Of a stretch of 30,166 bases of DNA, positions 1-8,867 are shown piece by piece (position 1 is the stretch's first letter; each line of letters begins with the position of its first letter). The translations under genes and the position numbers were made by a program. Below the pieces are notes generated by a model. The model did not search any database and had not been told where the DNA came from. It saw nothing but the letters and a program-made list of their open reading frames with translations. Source of the DNA: a virus; IMG/VR virus record IMGVR_UViG_3300011271_000015, positions 1-30,166 of that record; one strand, written 5' to 3'.

Positions 1-1676
1 GTCGCCATCGCTTCCTGAGTGCCGCGCACCATCGGGGTAGCCAGCATCTGGATATTGTGGCTGATGTCGAGAAGCTTGGCGCCGGCATCCTTGACGGCAG
101 CCACCAGCCCACCGGCCCGCGGCGGCGGCTGTTCGTCCAAGGTGGGCAAGCTCTCTGGCCGCGTGATGTCGGCGCCAGCCGATGCCGGCCGCAACTCCCC
201 ACTCTCCATTGCCCGCGCCACAATCTCCTTCGCGCGCGCAATCTCCTCCACGGTCGGTTCCGGCACCGGGCCGGCCTCGCCCTTTGCCGATCGAATATCC
301 TGATGTGGATAAGGCTTCTCGTACAGGTTCGGTGGCGGGTTGGCCGGGTTCTCGTGCTCAATCTGGTCGATGAACGGCCGGTAGGCTTCCTCAGCCTTAG
401 CCTGGTCGATGCCGTGCGCCTTGTACCATGCGCCTTCAGCCTTTTCGGCCCATTCATGATGCGCGACCTTGTAGGCCGTTCCCTCATCCATGCCGCCCTT
501 GATGAGCATGTCCATGACGTGCTGCTCGATGTTCTCGTGGATGGTAAATGGATCGGCCGGATCGAACGTCACGCCGTCGATCGTCATGGACCGTGGGAAG
601 TGGCGATCGATATATACGGTCGGGTCAGCAAGCGGCGTCGAGCCCCCAGCCGAATACGGCACATCGTAGCTGTCGTTGATGGCCGGATTGTCGATGTTGC
701 GGTTGGTGACTTCGCTGTCGAGCACCGCATCAATGTGAGCCTCGCCGGTCTTGGCGAGCTCGGTGCGAGGCGTTCCTTCCGCCACAGGCGAGCCGGTCAC
801 ACGAGCAACACCACTACGGTCGCGCGGCTCGGGATTGGGGTGCGTCAAGTCAGCTTTAAGGAATGTGTCGCTGTCTGCATCGTGCACGGCTTCGGCCGGA
901 TGGATACCACGTTCCTCCCACAGGTCGCGGAGGTTCTGTTCGGCCGCCGGCGAGCGCAGGACATCGGCGCCGGTACGGAAATCCTCCGGCTTCGGCAGGC
1001 CGCCAATATCCTGACTGGCAAGAACACGTTGCGTTGCAGTGGGCGCCTGATCAGGCGGCGGCCCCAGCCTTGTGAACCGGCCCATGCCGGCTTCGATCAT
1101 CGCGAAATTGCCGAAGTTGATAGCCTCGCGCTCGGCTTTCATGCCCGAACCGCCAAGCTCATCGACAAGCTGCCCGAATGCGCCGCCGGCGCCGTGAATA
1201 CCGGCCTCAAGACCGCGCATCAACATTTCCAGGCCGCTCAACGTCGTGTCGGTGACACCCTCGCTCAAGAGGCCAAGCAGGCTCGGCGAGCCTCTGTGCG
1301 GATCATGAAAGATGCCGAGATCGCGAAGCTGCCGGACATGCTCAGGAGACAACCCCCCCGGCTCACTGCCGAAGCCTTCGACCGCACCACCGACGGCCTT
1401 GTCCAAAATGCGCTTGAGCGCTTCGCCGCGCCGCACGCGCTCCAAAAAAGCGTTCGGCGCCTGGCTGGGGCCGAACGCCTCAGCTGGCCCCAGCGCGAAC
1501 TGATTGCCGCGCGCCGGGTCGATAGCATCGAACTGTGCCTTGCGGTCGGCAGATGGCAGCGTTTCAAATGGCTTCGACGGATCGAACGGCGGCGCGTCTA
1601 TGTCAAACGGCTTCGACGGATTGAAATCTGGAATCGCAGTTTCAAAAGATTGAACTGGCGGGAAAGTCTCAGCCAT
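1..1676 (-). CDS. Large internal virion / DNA-ejection protein, N-terminal part (cut by window edge)
   Basis: The frame is open from an ATG at 1676 to the window edge, giving about 558 residues with the C-terminus missing. It is the last of three genes downstream of the tail tubular proteins, where T7-like phages encode internal ejection proteins. The start overlaps the previous stop as TGATG. The N-terminus has two copies of an F-[ND]-P-S-K-P-F motif (residues 18-36). Residues 337-460 resemble a conserved phage domain: DVPYSAGGS, then TVYIDRHFP, then HENIEQH (380-386), then AHHEWAEKAE and finally a PPxLYEKPYPH stretch. The clustered His/Glu residues suggest a metallopeptidase-like (zincin) fold, perhaps for cell-wall penetration. 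That function is inference, because no canonical HExxH is present. The opposite-strand open frame at 57-1718 is a codon-bias shadow. Confidence 0.75.
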   Translation of the reverse strand, partial: MAETFPPVQSFETAIPDFNPSKPFDIDAPPFDPSKPFETLPSADRKAQFDAIDPARGNQFALGPAEAFGPSQAPNAFLERVRRGEALKRILDKAVGGAVEGFGSEPGGLSPEHVRQLRDLGIFHDPHRGSPSLLGLLSEGVTDTTLSGLEMLMRGLEAGIHGAGGAFGQLVDELGGSGMKAEREAINFGNFAMIEAGMGRFTRLGPPPDQAPTATQRVLASQDIGGLPKPEDFRTGADVLRSPAAEQNLRDLWEERGIHPAEAVHDADSDTFLKADLTHPNPEPRDRSGVARVTGSPVAEGTPRTELAKTGEAHIDAVLDSEVTNRNIDNPAINDSYDVPYSAGGSTPLADPTVYIDRHFPRSMTIDGVTFDPADPFTIHENIEQHVMDMLIKGGMDEGTAYKVAHHEWAEKAEGAWYKAHGIDQAKAEEAYRPFIDQIEHENPANPPPNLYEKPYPHQDIRSAKGEAGPVPEPTVEEIARAKEIVARAMESGELRPASAGADITRPESLPTLDEQPPPRAGGLVAAVKDAGAKLLDISHNIQMLATPMVRGTQEAMA

Positions 1677-3316
1677 CACTCAACCACCCTGTACTGGCCG
1701 TCCGGCTGCTTCTCGTAGGTGTGTCCGTTCTGGCGCACCCTGGTTGGCGTTACGCCAGTAGCCTTGCCGGCCGTGCTCGATACGTTTTCAATCTCTTTAC
1801 GGCTCTTGTCCGCCTGCAATTGCTTTTTGAAGTCGGTTTCCTCTTGCATAGTCGGACGATACTTCTGGATGCTCTTGCCGAAGAAGTTTGGCGACGTAGG
1901 ATCATAGAGCGAATGCGGGTCCTGGCCCTTGGATTCCAGAACACGTTCCAATCGCTTGGCATCTTGCGCCGCCTGATAGATTTTCTGGTCACCGAGCGCA
2001 GAGCCGCCAAGGCCAGTGGCCTTGTCTCGGTTCGGATCGATGGTGGAAATGTAACGGTTGAAAAATTCCCCTCTGGACTTGTCAAGCGCAGCTTGTACCG
2101 GGTCGCGCCGCCCGGATATTTCCCCACGTATTTCGTTGAAGTCCGCACGGGTCAGACTGCCGGCTGTGCCGGGGTCTTTGCCACGCGCGTCATAAGCATC
2201 GTTCAAAATCTTCGGAAGATCGTCATCGGGGGCACGCATCCGCCGCAAAAAATCAACGGTCGTCGCTTCCGAGATGCGCCGCTCCGTTTCCGGCTTCGCC
2301 TCGCGTTCAATGATGTTGATTAGATTTTTCTTCGTCTGCGGCAGCAAGTTGTCGTTATTGACGATCGATTTCGCCGACACTTTGCTTTGTTGTTTGGGAT
2401 CAGGACTATAAATGTTCTTCAGAGCATCGTTTTCGGCATCCTGGCTTCGATCCTGCTTTTCCTGCCGTTCAACCGTGCGCGCATAGCCTTCGTCGGCCCG
2501 CTGCGCCCTGATCTGCGTGCGGGCATTGCCGGCAAGCGTCTTGGCCTCGTCTCCGGTGATGTACTGTGGGTACCTTCTCGTCCATTCCTCAGCCGTCTTT
2601 TCCGGGTCGCTCGACTTGGCGATCGCGCCCATCGCGCCGGCCTTGACGATGGCTTCCTTTTGCTTCTCGCTGATTTCTGTCTTTGCCCGACCGGCCGGTG
2701 CACCTTTCAGGTTCGGACTTGAGTCGACCAATGCGCCGATCGACGCATCCACATTGCTAAGCAGATGATCAACGGAAGACGGGTCGTTGTAGGCAGTATT
2801 CGATGTAGTGTTACCGACAGTGCGCACGTTATTTGAGATTGCCTGTGCCGCCAGCGTGCCCATGTCGGCCGCCGTCTTCTGGTACATGTGGTTGAGCGTG
2901 TCGCGCGTCTGCGTCTGCGCCCACTTCTGTCCACCCTCGGTATGGAAAGCGTCGTTGAACTTCTCCAGAGCCGGACTGAGTTGTTCCTCAATGAACTTCT
3001 GCCGCACTGACGGATCGTTCGGGTCGGCGCTCTTCGCAATATCGTTCCACTTGTTGGTCAGGCCGTTTTCAAGTAAAGCATGCGCACCGATGCCCTGCCC
3101 AATCTCGCGATGCGTGGTGTATGCAACCGCCGCATCGCCCGCATCTCGAATAGCGCTACCAATCTGCTGCGCAGTGCGGTTGCCGAAGTCGCGCGTCGAC
3201 TCGGCCACTTGATTGAAGAACGCCCCGACGCGGCGGCCTTCCTGCACGCGCGCTTCGATGCCGCGATCGGTCGGCGTGATGTTTTCTTTGTTTACGTATT
3301 CGACAAGTTGGGGCAT
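1676..3316 (-). CDS. Internal virion / ejection protein (T7 gp15-position)
   Basis: This 546-residue protein is hydrophilic and predicted to be largely helical, rich in Gln, Lys, Asp and Ala. It has no transmembrane segment or signal peptide. By position (after the tail nozzle and a 169-residue internal protein, before a very large protein) it matches the second ejection protein of T7-like virions, which builds the channel that carries DNA across the envelope. Its C-terminus (NGHTYEKQPDGQYRVVE) is a short tail motif seen at the end of many phage virion proteins. It starts 7 bases below the 3324 stop and its own stop overlaps the next start. Functional assignment rests mainly on synteny. Confidence 0.72.
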   Translation of the reverse strand: MPQLVEYVNKENITPTDRGIEARVQEGRRVGAFFNQVAESTRDFGNRTAQQIGSAIRDAGDAAVAYTTHREIGQGIGAHALLENGLTNKWNDIAKSADPNDPSVRQKFIEEQLSPALEKFNDAFHTEGGQKWAQTQTRDTLNHMYQKTAADMGTLAAQAISNNVRTVGNTTSNTAYNDPSSVDHLLSNVDASIGALVDSSPNLKGAPAGRAKTEISEKQKEAIVKAGAMGAIAKSSDPEKTAEEWTRRYPQYITGDEAKTLAGNARTQIRAQRADEGYARTVERQEKQDRSQDAENDALKNIYSPDPKQQSKVSAKSIVNNDNLLPQTKKNLINIIEREAKPETERRISEATTVDFLRRMRAPDDDLPKILNDAYDARGKDPGTAGSLTRADFNEIRGEISGRRDPVQAALDKSRGEFFNRYISTIDPNRDKATGLGGSALGDQKIYQAAQDAKRLERVLESKGQDPHSLYDPTSPNFFGKSIQKYRPTMQEETDFKKQLQADKSRKEIENVSSTAGKATGVTPTRVRQNGHTYEKQPDGQYRVVE

Positions 3317-3323
3317 ACGGTCC

Positions 3324-3833
3324 TCACAATACTGCCACCATGGCGGCTATCTTGATGGCGCTGGTGATAAAGCCTGCCGTCTCGGTATCGTTCGCAAGGT
3401 TCTCCTCGGAGTGCGCAGCCTGACGGGCGGCAGCAGCCATGTTGACGTAGCTGTCGTGCTGCTCCTGATAACCCGCTTCGGTAATCAGGCCCTGTTGCCC
3501 GATGATGGCGTGAGAGAGCGCACCTTGACTGGCGGACGAGCGCAACAAGTCCAAGGCGCTGCCGGATGCTGCTAAGCCGCCGCCCGCCACGCCTGCCTGT
3601 TGCGAACTGATAGTCTGGTACACCTCGCGCTCGTTCTGCACTTCCTTCACGGCCGTTTCGGTGACGGTGTACTGCTTGTTGAGCAACGCCAGCTGCGCCG
3701 CCATGTCATAGCTGCGGGCTTCCGCCAGATCGCCCTGGGCCTTTATCTTCAGGGACTTGGCACCGAGCTGCGACGAGAATATATCCGACGCGGCGCCGGC
3801 ACCAAATGAAGCTGCAGATGAATTATCCGCCAT
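3324..3833 (-). CDS. Small internal virion protein (T7 gp14-like)
   Basis: This 169-residue protein is Ala/Gln-rich and helical. It has a glycine-rich turn followed by ASGSALDLLRSSASQGAL and a GQQGLITEAGY stretch, a pattern I associate with gp14-type internal proteins of podoviruses. The last ~15 residues (SAIKIAAMVAVL) are hydrophobic and could insert into a membrane. That fits the gp14 role, in which the protein leaves the capsid first and forms the outer-membrane part of the ejection channel. It starts 4 bases downstream of the tail nozzle stop, in the same operon. The gene order nozzle, gp14-like, gp15-like, giant protein supports the call. Confidence 0.75.
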   Translation of the reverse strand: MADNSSAASFGAGAASDIFSSQLGAKSLKIKAQGDLAEARSYDMAAQLALLNKQYTVTETAVKEVQNEREVYQTISSQQAGVAGGGLAASGSALDLLRSSASQGALSHAIIGQQGLITEAGYQEQHDSYVNMAAAARQAAHSEENLANDTETAGFITSAIKIAAMVAVL

Positions 3834-3836
3834 GGC

Positions 3837-6800
3837 TCACTCGTCGACTGTCTCAATGAACCCGCCGATATTGGCGATGTTCGCCGGCCGTGGACGCGTT
3901 TGCTGCCAACAAATCATGCCATCGAAGCTGTAATCGTCAGTCAGCGTATCCCGATAGATGCCGTTGAACTGTTGATTGACCGTGTAAGCCGTATCATTCG
4001 CCAGCCGGAACTTAGCGGGGTCCATCTTGGCAAATGTGGTTCCGAACGTAATGCCGACGCCGGTCCCTTCCAGTTGCGCGGCCATCTTATGACTGCGGCG
4101 GCGCTTGCCCACTGCGGGTCCATTTCTGGCGCCACTCTCCTGCGGGGTCGCAGGCCTCACAATCTGACCCTGTGATGTAAATGTGAAGCCCACCAGCATT
4201 TGCGATAACGATAGGGTTGCCGCATACGCTGCAGTGAATAGCCCCGCCGCTGTTCCCGCCGAAATACCGTCCCCATATGGAACCGTGATCGAGCCGCTCG
4301 CTACTGTGTAATCGCCGCAGTCGAGCCCGCCAAGCCATGCCGTCACCGTCTGTCCGTTAAAGTGCCAGAGACCGTTGATCGTCAGGCCGCCATAGGGTGC
4401 AGGCGTCACATTGGACGACGTAACCGACGACGGGTTGATCGCATCGTCCAGGTAGGCGGCCTGCACGAGCGTATTGCCCTCGTCCACCGTGTCGGTCATG
4501 ACCTCGACGTAATTGATGCCAGTCACCGGATCCCGCGTCACCATGGTTAGGGCGTCGAGATTGCCACCTACACTAGGCCCGGAACAAATTGACTGAACTG
4601 TTCGTCCAGAACCCAAACTGTGGCGGTGCCAACCATTGATAGTAGGACCTGTGCTGGTGGCGAGAGTATCTCGTTTGTAGGTTGCTCCCCACCAGGTTCC
4701 ATCGGCGTTGCGTCCCCAGATAGAAGGAACGACTGCCTGCGTGTAGGCGAGCTCGGCCACCCCAGGTTTGGTGATGTGAAGCGTATCTTTGGCCAAGTTC
4801 GGAGCCGCGAACTTTCCTGAGTAGACATCGGTGAAGTACTCCATTACCTTGCGGGTATAGCGCTGCACGAACACGTTGGTGTGGTCGGTCTTGCGCGGTT
4901 CCACGTTGGCGCAGCCGATGCGGGTCACCCGATGCGCCCCGATATTGGCGGCCGACATGGCGCCCGGCGATGGTGCGGAGATCAACCACTCGCCCGCCTG
5001 CGTGCCCATGATGATGCCCTGCAGGTCAGGTGTGAACCAGAAGATCGGGTTGACGCCGTCCGAATTGACCACCCCCGTGATTGAGTTGGCTGCGCCCACC
5101 GTGCCGTTCTGATCGGTCGGCGCCATGTTGAGCGTGGTACCAATGAGGCCGTTCGAGACCGACGCGTCGAAGCGGTTGCCGATCGCGCCGCCAAGCCAGA
5201 TACGGCCTTCATGATAGGTGCCACAGGTCGGATAGCCGGTCGTATCGCTGTAAGCCCCCAGCCGCCATGTGATGCACGGATTGGTGTAGAGCAGCGGCTG
5301 ACCAAGTACTTCGATGTTCACGGCATTGCCGGAGCCACCGGCGCTGGGAGCGAAAAACTGCATCTCAGCAGCAGCAGCAATCACTTGAAGCGTTTGATTG
5401 CTGATGCTGAATCCTCCCGATACGAACGTCACATTGCCAACGAATTCAAACCAAACGTAATTCCAGGCCGTCACCGGGTCATTCGAAACCAAGGTCAATG
5501 AATTCGGCAAAGTTACGGAAACAGTTCCTCCGGTTGACCCCGTAATATTAGCCGTTGCCAGTAATGTGCCGTCCAACGCCGAAATCGGCGCAATCTGTTT
5601 TGCCCGCAAGTTCACGGTGTAGTTTGCTGACGATATAGTATCCAAACCAGCCAAAAAGCCAGTCGGGGAACCAGTCACATTGGCCTGGAAAAGGTTCGTG
5701 TTGGTCCCGCCAGTCATCACGACTGAAGCAACCTGTTGAGGAGATGCAGAAAAATTCTTGCCTACATAGGCATCGATCAAAAGAGTATGTGACATCCGGT
5801 CACTAATCGCCAGCGATGTCACGGCTTCGGCCGATTGCGACGCGGGCTGAAGAATGATGCCGTCGAACGCCGCCGCAAGACCGCCGCCCTGCGTCATCGT
5901 GCCGATAGGGCTGCCGGTCGCCTGCGAGATCGATCCGGCAAGCGACGTGATCTTGCCCCACGTCCAGTTTGCGGCGTTGCCCGGCGTCAGCGACCAGTTG
6001 GTCACATCGTTGCCGGGGATCTTGCCGGTGTTGCCCGCAAGCGCCGTCCAGTAGGTTGAAGCCCCGGGCGCGCCGGTCGGATTGTAGGAAACGATGTTTC
6101 CTGTCACATAGGCCGTTGCGACATTCCACGGCGCCGGTTCGGAGAACAACCGCACCAGGCGGCCAACGTCGGACCCAAGAAATCCCCGCCCATCATTGAT
6201 TGCGGTTCCAGCCGCAACCACTGCCCATGCGGCTGGCGCGCCTGCCGGCGTATTGCCGACGTTGTTGTCGATCAACGATCGGTAATCGATCGCCACCGAT
6301 ACGACGAAATCACCAACCTTGTAGGCTTTACCGGAATCGAATGCCGGAAACGCCAGCGAAAGCGTGATATTACCCTTGGTGCCATTCGGCACCGCCTGCA
6401 CGCCGTTGACGAACGGATCAAGGTATGGGCCATCGAGGAACGTCAGACCTGTCAGGCTGAACACCGCGCTGAGGCCGCCGGCCGGCAAGGTCGTCACCGA
6501 TAGCAGCTGCGGCGGGATCGATCCCTGCAGCTGCACCGCATTCGTCTCAGCCTGTACGAGACGCAGCGAGGCCCAGCTTCCGGCTATGTAGGGCGATGCA
6601 AGTTCCTGGAAACGAGAGACCGCCGTGGCAGTCGCAATCGGGCCAATCGTCGATCCATCGATGCTGGCGCCGGTGATCGCATCGGCCAGGCTGAAATGCG
6701 TGGAATCGATCACCGTAATGACGAACTGGCGGTTTTGCAGTGTCGGTGCGGTGACGCCAAGATTGCCGATAGTCACCGTATTCCCGGTCCCCCATGTCGT

Positions 6801-7160
6801 GGCGGCCGCGGCCTGCAACACCGCCGGATTGGCGGCGCTGATCGCCAACACCCCCACGCCATCATTGGTGGTTGCCCTTGCCAACCCATTACGAAACCGC
6901 ATGAAGCCATCGGTGAACTCGATCGTATATGGAGTTGCCTGGGCAAAATCGAACTTGACGACGCGCGCCGACGCACCGCCACGGGTAAAACCGGCTGCCA
7001 TCGTGCCGGACCGCCGTACCCAGCCGCCGGCTTCGGTCGGATGGCCGTTCACGCAAATGTTGAGCCAAGTGCGGTACTCGCGATCGGTAATTCTACCCTG
7101 TGCGAGCTGGGACTTCTCACCTCCCGCGAACGAGTCCTGGATGTAAGAGGCGCTCGCCAT
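3837..7160 (-). CDS. Tail tubular protein B / tail nozzle (T7 gp12-like), enlarged
   Basis: This 1107-residue protein opens with the typical nozzle N-terminus: a self-start around SFAGGEKSQLAQGR, then a Trp/Cys-containing WLNICVNGHPTEAGGWVRRSG segment and a KFDFAQATPYTIEFTDG strand. It would form the hexameric distal tube of the short tail. T7 gp12 is about 790 residues, so this version carries roughly 300 extra. Two inserted segments (about residues 273-315 and 343-393) have a W/Y-x-x-G-x-x-V pattern, as in carbohydrate-binding type 5/12 modules, and match repeats in the adjacent tail tubular protein A. The C-terminal half contains the conserved run ITWRLGAYSDTTGYPTCGTYHEGRIW and then NVFVQRYTRKVMEY. 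It follows tail tubular protein A after 2 bases. Confidence 0.88.
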   Translation of the reverse strand: MASASYIQDSFAGGEKSQLAQGRITDREYRTWLNICVNGHPTEAGGWVRRSGTMAAGFTRGGASARVVKFDFAQATPYTIEFTDGFMRFRNGLARATTNDGVGVLAISAANPAVLQAAAATTWGTGNTVTIGNLGVTAPTLQNRQFVITVIDSTHFSLADAITGASIDGSTIGPIATATAVSRFQELASPYIAGSWASLRLVQAETNAVQLQGSIPPQLLSVTTLPAGGLSAVFSLTGLTFLDGPYLDPFVNGVQAVPNGTKGNITLSLAFPAFDSGKAYKVGDFVVSVAIDYRSLIDNNVGNTPAGAPAAWAVVAAGTAINDGRGFLGSDVGRLVRLFSEPAPWNVATAYVTGNIVSYNPTGAPGASTYWTALAGNTGKIPGNDVTNWSLTPGNAANWTWGKITSLAGSISQATGSPIGTMTQGGGLAAAFDGIILQPASQSAEAVTSLAISDRMSHTLLIDAYVGKNFSASPQQVASVVMTGGTNTNLFQANVTGSPTGFLAGLDTISSANYTVNLRAKQIAPISALDGTLLATANITGSTGGTVSVTLPNSLTLVSNDPVTAWNYVWFEFVGNVTFVSGGFSISNQTLQVIAAAAEMQFFAPSAGGSGNAVNIEVLGQPLLYTNPCITWRLGAYSDTTGYPTCGTYHEGRIWLGGAIGNRFDASVSNGLIGTTLNMAPTDQNGTVGAANSITGVVNSDGVNPIFWFTPDLQGIIMGTQAGEWLISAPSPGAMSAANIGAHRVTRIGCANVEPRKTDHTNVFVQRYTRKVMEYFTDVYSGKFAAPNLAKDTLHITKPGVAELAYTQAVVPSIWGRNADGTWWGATYKRDTLATSTGPTINGWHRHSLGSGRTVQSICSGPSVGGNLDALTMVTRDPVTGINYVEVMTDTVDEGNTLVQAAYLDDAINPSSVTSSNVTPAPYGGLTINGLWHFNGQTVTAWLGGLDCGDYTVASGSITVPYGDGISAGTAAGLFTAAYAATLSLSQMLVGFTFTSQGQIVRPATPQESGARNGPAVGKRRRSHKMAAQLEGTGVGITFGTTFAKMDPAKFRLANDTAYTVNQQFNGIYRDTLTDDYSFDGMICWQQTRPRPANIANIGGFIETVDE

Positions 7161-7162
7161 TC

Positions 7163-8824
7163 TCAGAGCCTACAGGTGACCAAATCATCCTCGGGGGCTT
7201 CGGTAGCGCCGGTCTCGATACCGTTGACGGTGCGAGCCTCGCCCATCGTGTCTTTGTAGAGCTTCTCGATCTGTTCGACCTTGGTAACCGACTGCGTCAG
7301 GATTGCCATCACCTCAACAGCGATGCGGCACGCAAGCCCCTCACAGAACATGTCGTCCATGGCGGTGACATCGGTCACATCGGCCACGAACCGCAGGATG
7401 ATCGGTATCGCGTCCCACGAGACGATGTAGTTGCCCTCGAAATTCCAATCTTCATACGGGAGCGCGGACGGTGCGCCGAGCTTCGATGTCGAGCCCTGCT
7501 TGGGATCCCGCGGGGCCTGCCTCAGAAAGCCGCTCGGCAACCGGAAGACATTGCGGGTACGGTCCTGCGTTACAGGTCCGGAGTTGAGAGGGTAGACGAT
7601 GTTGAGTTGGGCAAGACCAACTCCGGTTGGGAAAGCAGCTCCACCAATCTGGCGCCATTGCTGGTTGCCGCCACCAAGTACAAAGACGCTCGTCCACGGA
7701 TTAAGGGTTCCGGTGTTTTGCCAATGAACACCGCCGTCGAGGGTCGGATCGTGTCCAAGATTTCCTCCGGCCAGTGATTTATAGATAACGCCATCCGAAC
7801 CTCCGACGAGGTTGTTGATCGCATACGTGGTGCCGCTCGCCCATAGCGCCGGCGCGTTGGCCGGGCTGTTGCCGAGGTTGAGGTCGATCAGGCTCATATA
7901 GAGCACGCCACCCGTCATGGCAGCCCAGAACGTCGAGCTCACGACGTTCGGGAAGTTGCCGGTATTGTTGGCGAGGATCGACACGTACTCGGTGCCGTTG
8001 AACATCACCACGTTGCCGAGCTGGTAGGTCGTGATCTGCGACCACTCGCCGACGGGCGAGGCAAAGGCCGGGATTGGCGAAACCGATGAATTCGCCGGCA
8101 CCGAGAGGCTCGTTAGCGTGATGATCGGTACCAATGCCCAGAAAGTCGGACTTACGTTCGGGGCGTGGTTGAGGTTGCCGTTCTGGATCGAGGTATAAAT
8201 ATTGCCGTCAGTGAAAGAGACGGTCTGGCCTTGCGCGTAGGTCGTGCCGCTTGACCAGGCCGGGAACGCCTGCACGACCTGGTTCTTCATGTAGACGGTC
8301 GAGATCGCCCACTGGTTCGGCAGCGACGGGTCAAGCGTGTTGCCCTCAACCAACGACACATAGATGTTGGCGGTGCCGTCGCCGGGCGCCGTGTAGACCA
8401 CCTCGCCGGCGAAATAGCTCTGCGACGAGTCGTAAAGCATCGCGGTGAGCGGCCCGAAGTAGGGCTCCCACGCGAAGGGCGAATTCTGCGGATCGTTGCC
8501 GGTGTTGTTCGGGATCCGGGATTGCCAGATGTTGCCCGACCCATCGGTGACCAGCGAGCCGACGAAATAGACCGTGGCCAGAACCCACAGCGACGGCGAG
8601 AGCAGCAACGTGTTCTGGTCGACCGGCCGAATCACCGCCTTGCGGGTAGCGAAGCGCCAGACGTTGCGGCGCAGCTCGGCACGGCGCAGCTTGCCGTAGA
8701 CGAACGAAACCTGACGGGCGTTCTTGGAATTCTCTGTAAACCCGAGCGTCGGGTCCATCATCTCGGCGCCGCAGTGTTGAAGCCCGCGGTTGCCGATGTC
8801 AGAAGGAGAGAAGAACTCAGTCAT
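7163..8824 (-). CDS. Tail tubular protein A / gatekeeper (T7 gp11-like) with repeat insertion
   Basis: This is a 553-residue protein, whereas T7 gp11 has about 196. Residues 1-80 (IGNRGLQHCGAEMM, NARQVSFVYGKLRRAELRRNVWRFA) match the adaptor N-terminus that docks on the portal. Residues about 405-553 (RLPSGFLRQAPRDPK, DWNFEGNYI, FCEGLACRIAVEVM, EKLYKDTMGEART) match the rest of the fold. Between them, residues about 84-372 hold five or six imperfect repeats of roughly 40 residues. Each has a Y-x-x-G-x-x-V strand, an (I/Y)-Y-x-S strand, a glycine/asparagine turn (NNTGN, NGNLNHAP, LGNSPA) and a closing Trp, as in CBM5/12-like carbohydrate-binding modules. This insert would project from the tail and may bind host or environmental polysaccharide (inference). 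The ORF is intact. Confidence 0.88.
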   Translation of the reverse strand: MTEFFSPSDIGNRGLQHCGAEMMDPTLGFTENSKNARQVSFVYGKLRRAELRRNVWRFATRKAVIRPVDQNTLLLSPSLWVLATVYFVGSLVTDGSGNIWQSRIPNNTGNDPQNSPFAWEPYFGPLTAMLYDSSQSYFAGEVVYTAPGDGTANIYVSLVEGNTLDPSLPNQWAISTVYMKNQVVQAFPAWSSGTTYAQGQTVSFTDGNIYTSIQNGNLNHAPNVSPTFWALVPIITLTSLSVPANSSVSPIPAFASPVGEWSQITTYQLGNVVMFNGTEYVSILANNTGNFPNVVSSTFWAAMTGGVLYMSLIDLNLGNSPANAPALWASGTTYAINNLVGGSDGVIYKSLAGGNLGHDPTLDGGVHWQNTGTLNPWTSVFVLGGGNQQWRQIGGAAFPTGVGLAQLNIVYPLNSGPVTQDRTRNVFRLPSGFLRQAPRDPKQGSTSKLGAPSALPYEDWNFEGNYIVSWDAIPIILRFVADVTDVTAMDDMFCEGLACRIAVEVMAILTQSVTKVEQIEKLYKDTMGEARTVNGIETGATEAPEDDLVTCRL

Positions 8825-8853
8825 GCCACATCAGTGGCCGAGTGTGACCTTCC

Positions 8854-8864
8854 GGCAACGCACC
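8854..8864 (-). promoter_or_regulatory. Repeated 11-base element, copy 1
   Basis: On the minus strand this reads GGTGCGTTGCC. It lies 3 bases after the stop codon of the repeat-protein gene and 30 bases upstream of the tail tubular protein A start. The same 11 bases occur at 15928, 20406, 23156 and 27778, always in this orientation and always at a gene junction. A phage promoter or a regulator-binding site are both possible. The function is not established. Confidence 0.5.
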
Positions 8865-8867
8865 AGC

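Noticed and set aside
57-1718. 553-residue plus-strand open frame
   Set aside because: Arginine/valine-rich shadow. The minus-strand frame here continues the ejection operon, overlaps the upstream stop as TGATG and contains a recognisable phage domain.
6625-7259. Plus-strand frames opposite the tail nozzle start
   Set aside because: Shadow frames of a well-recognised tail gene.
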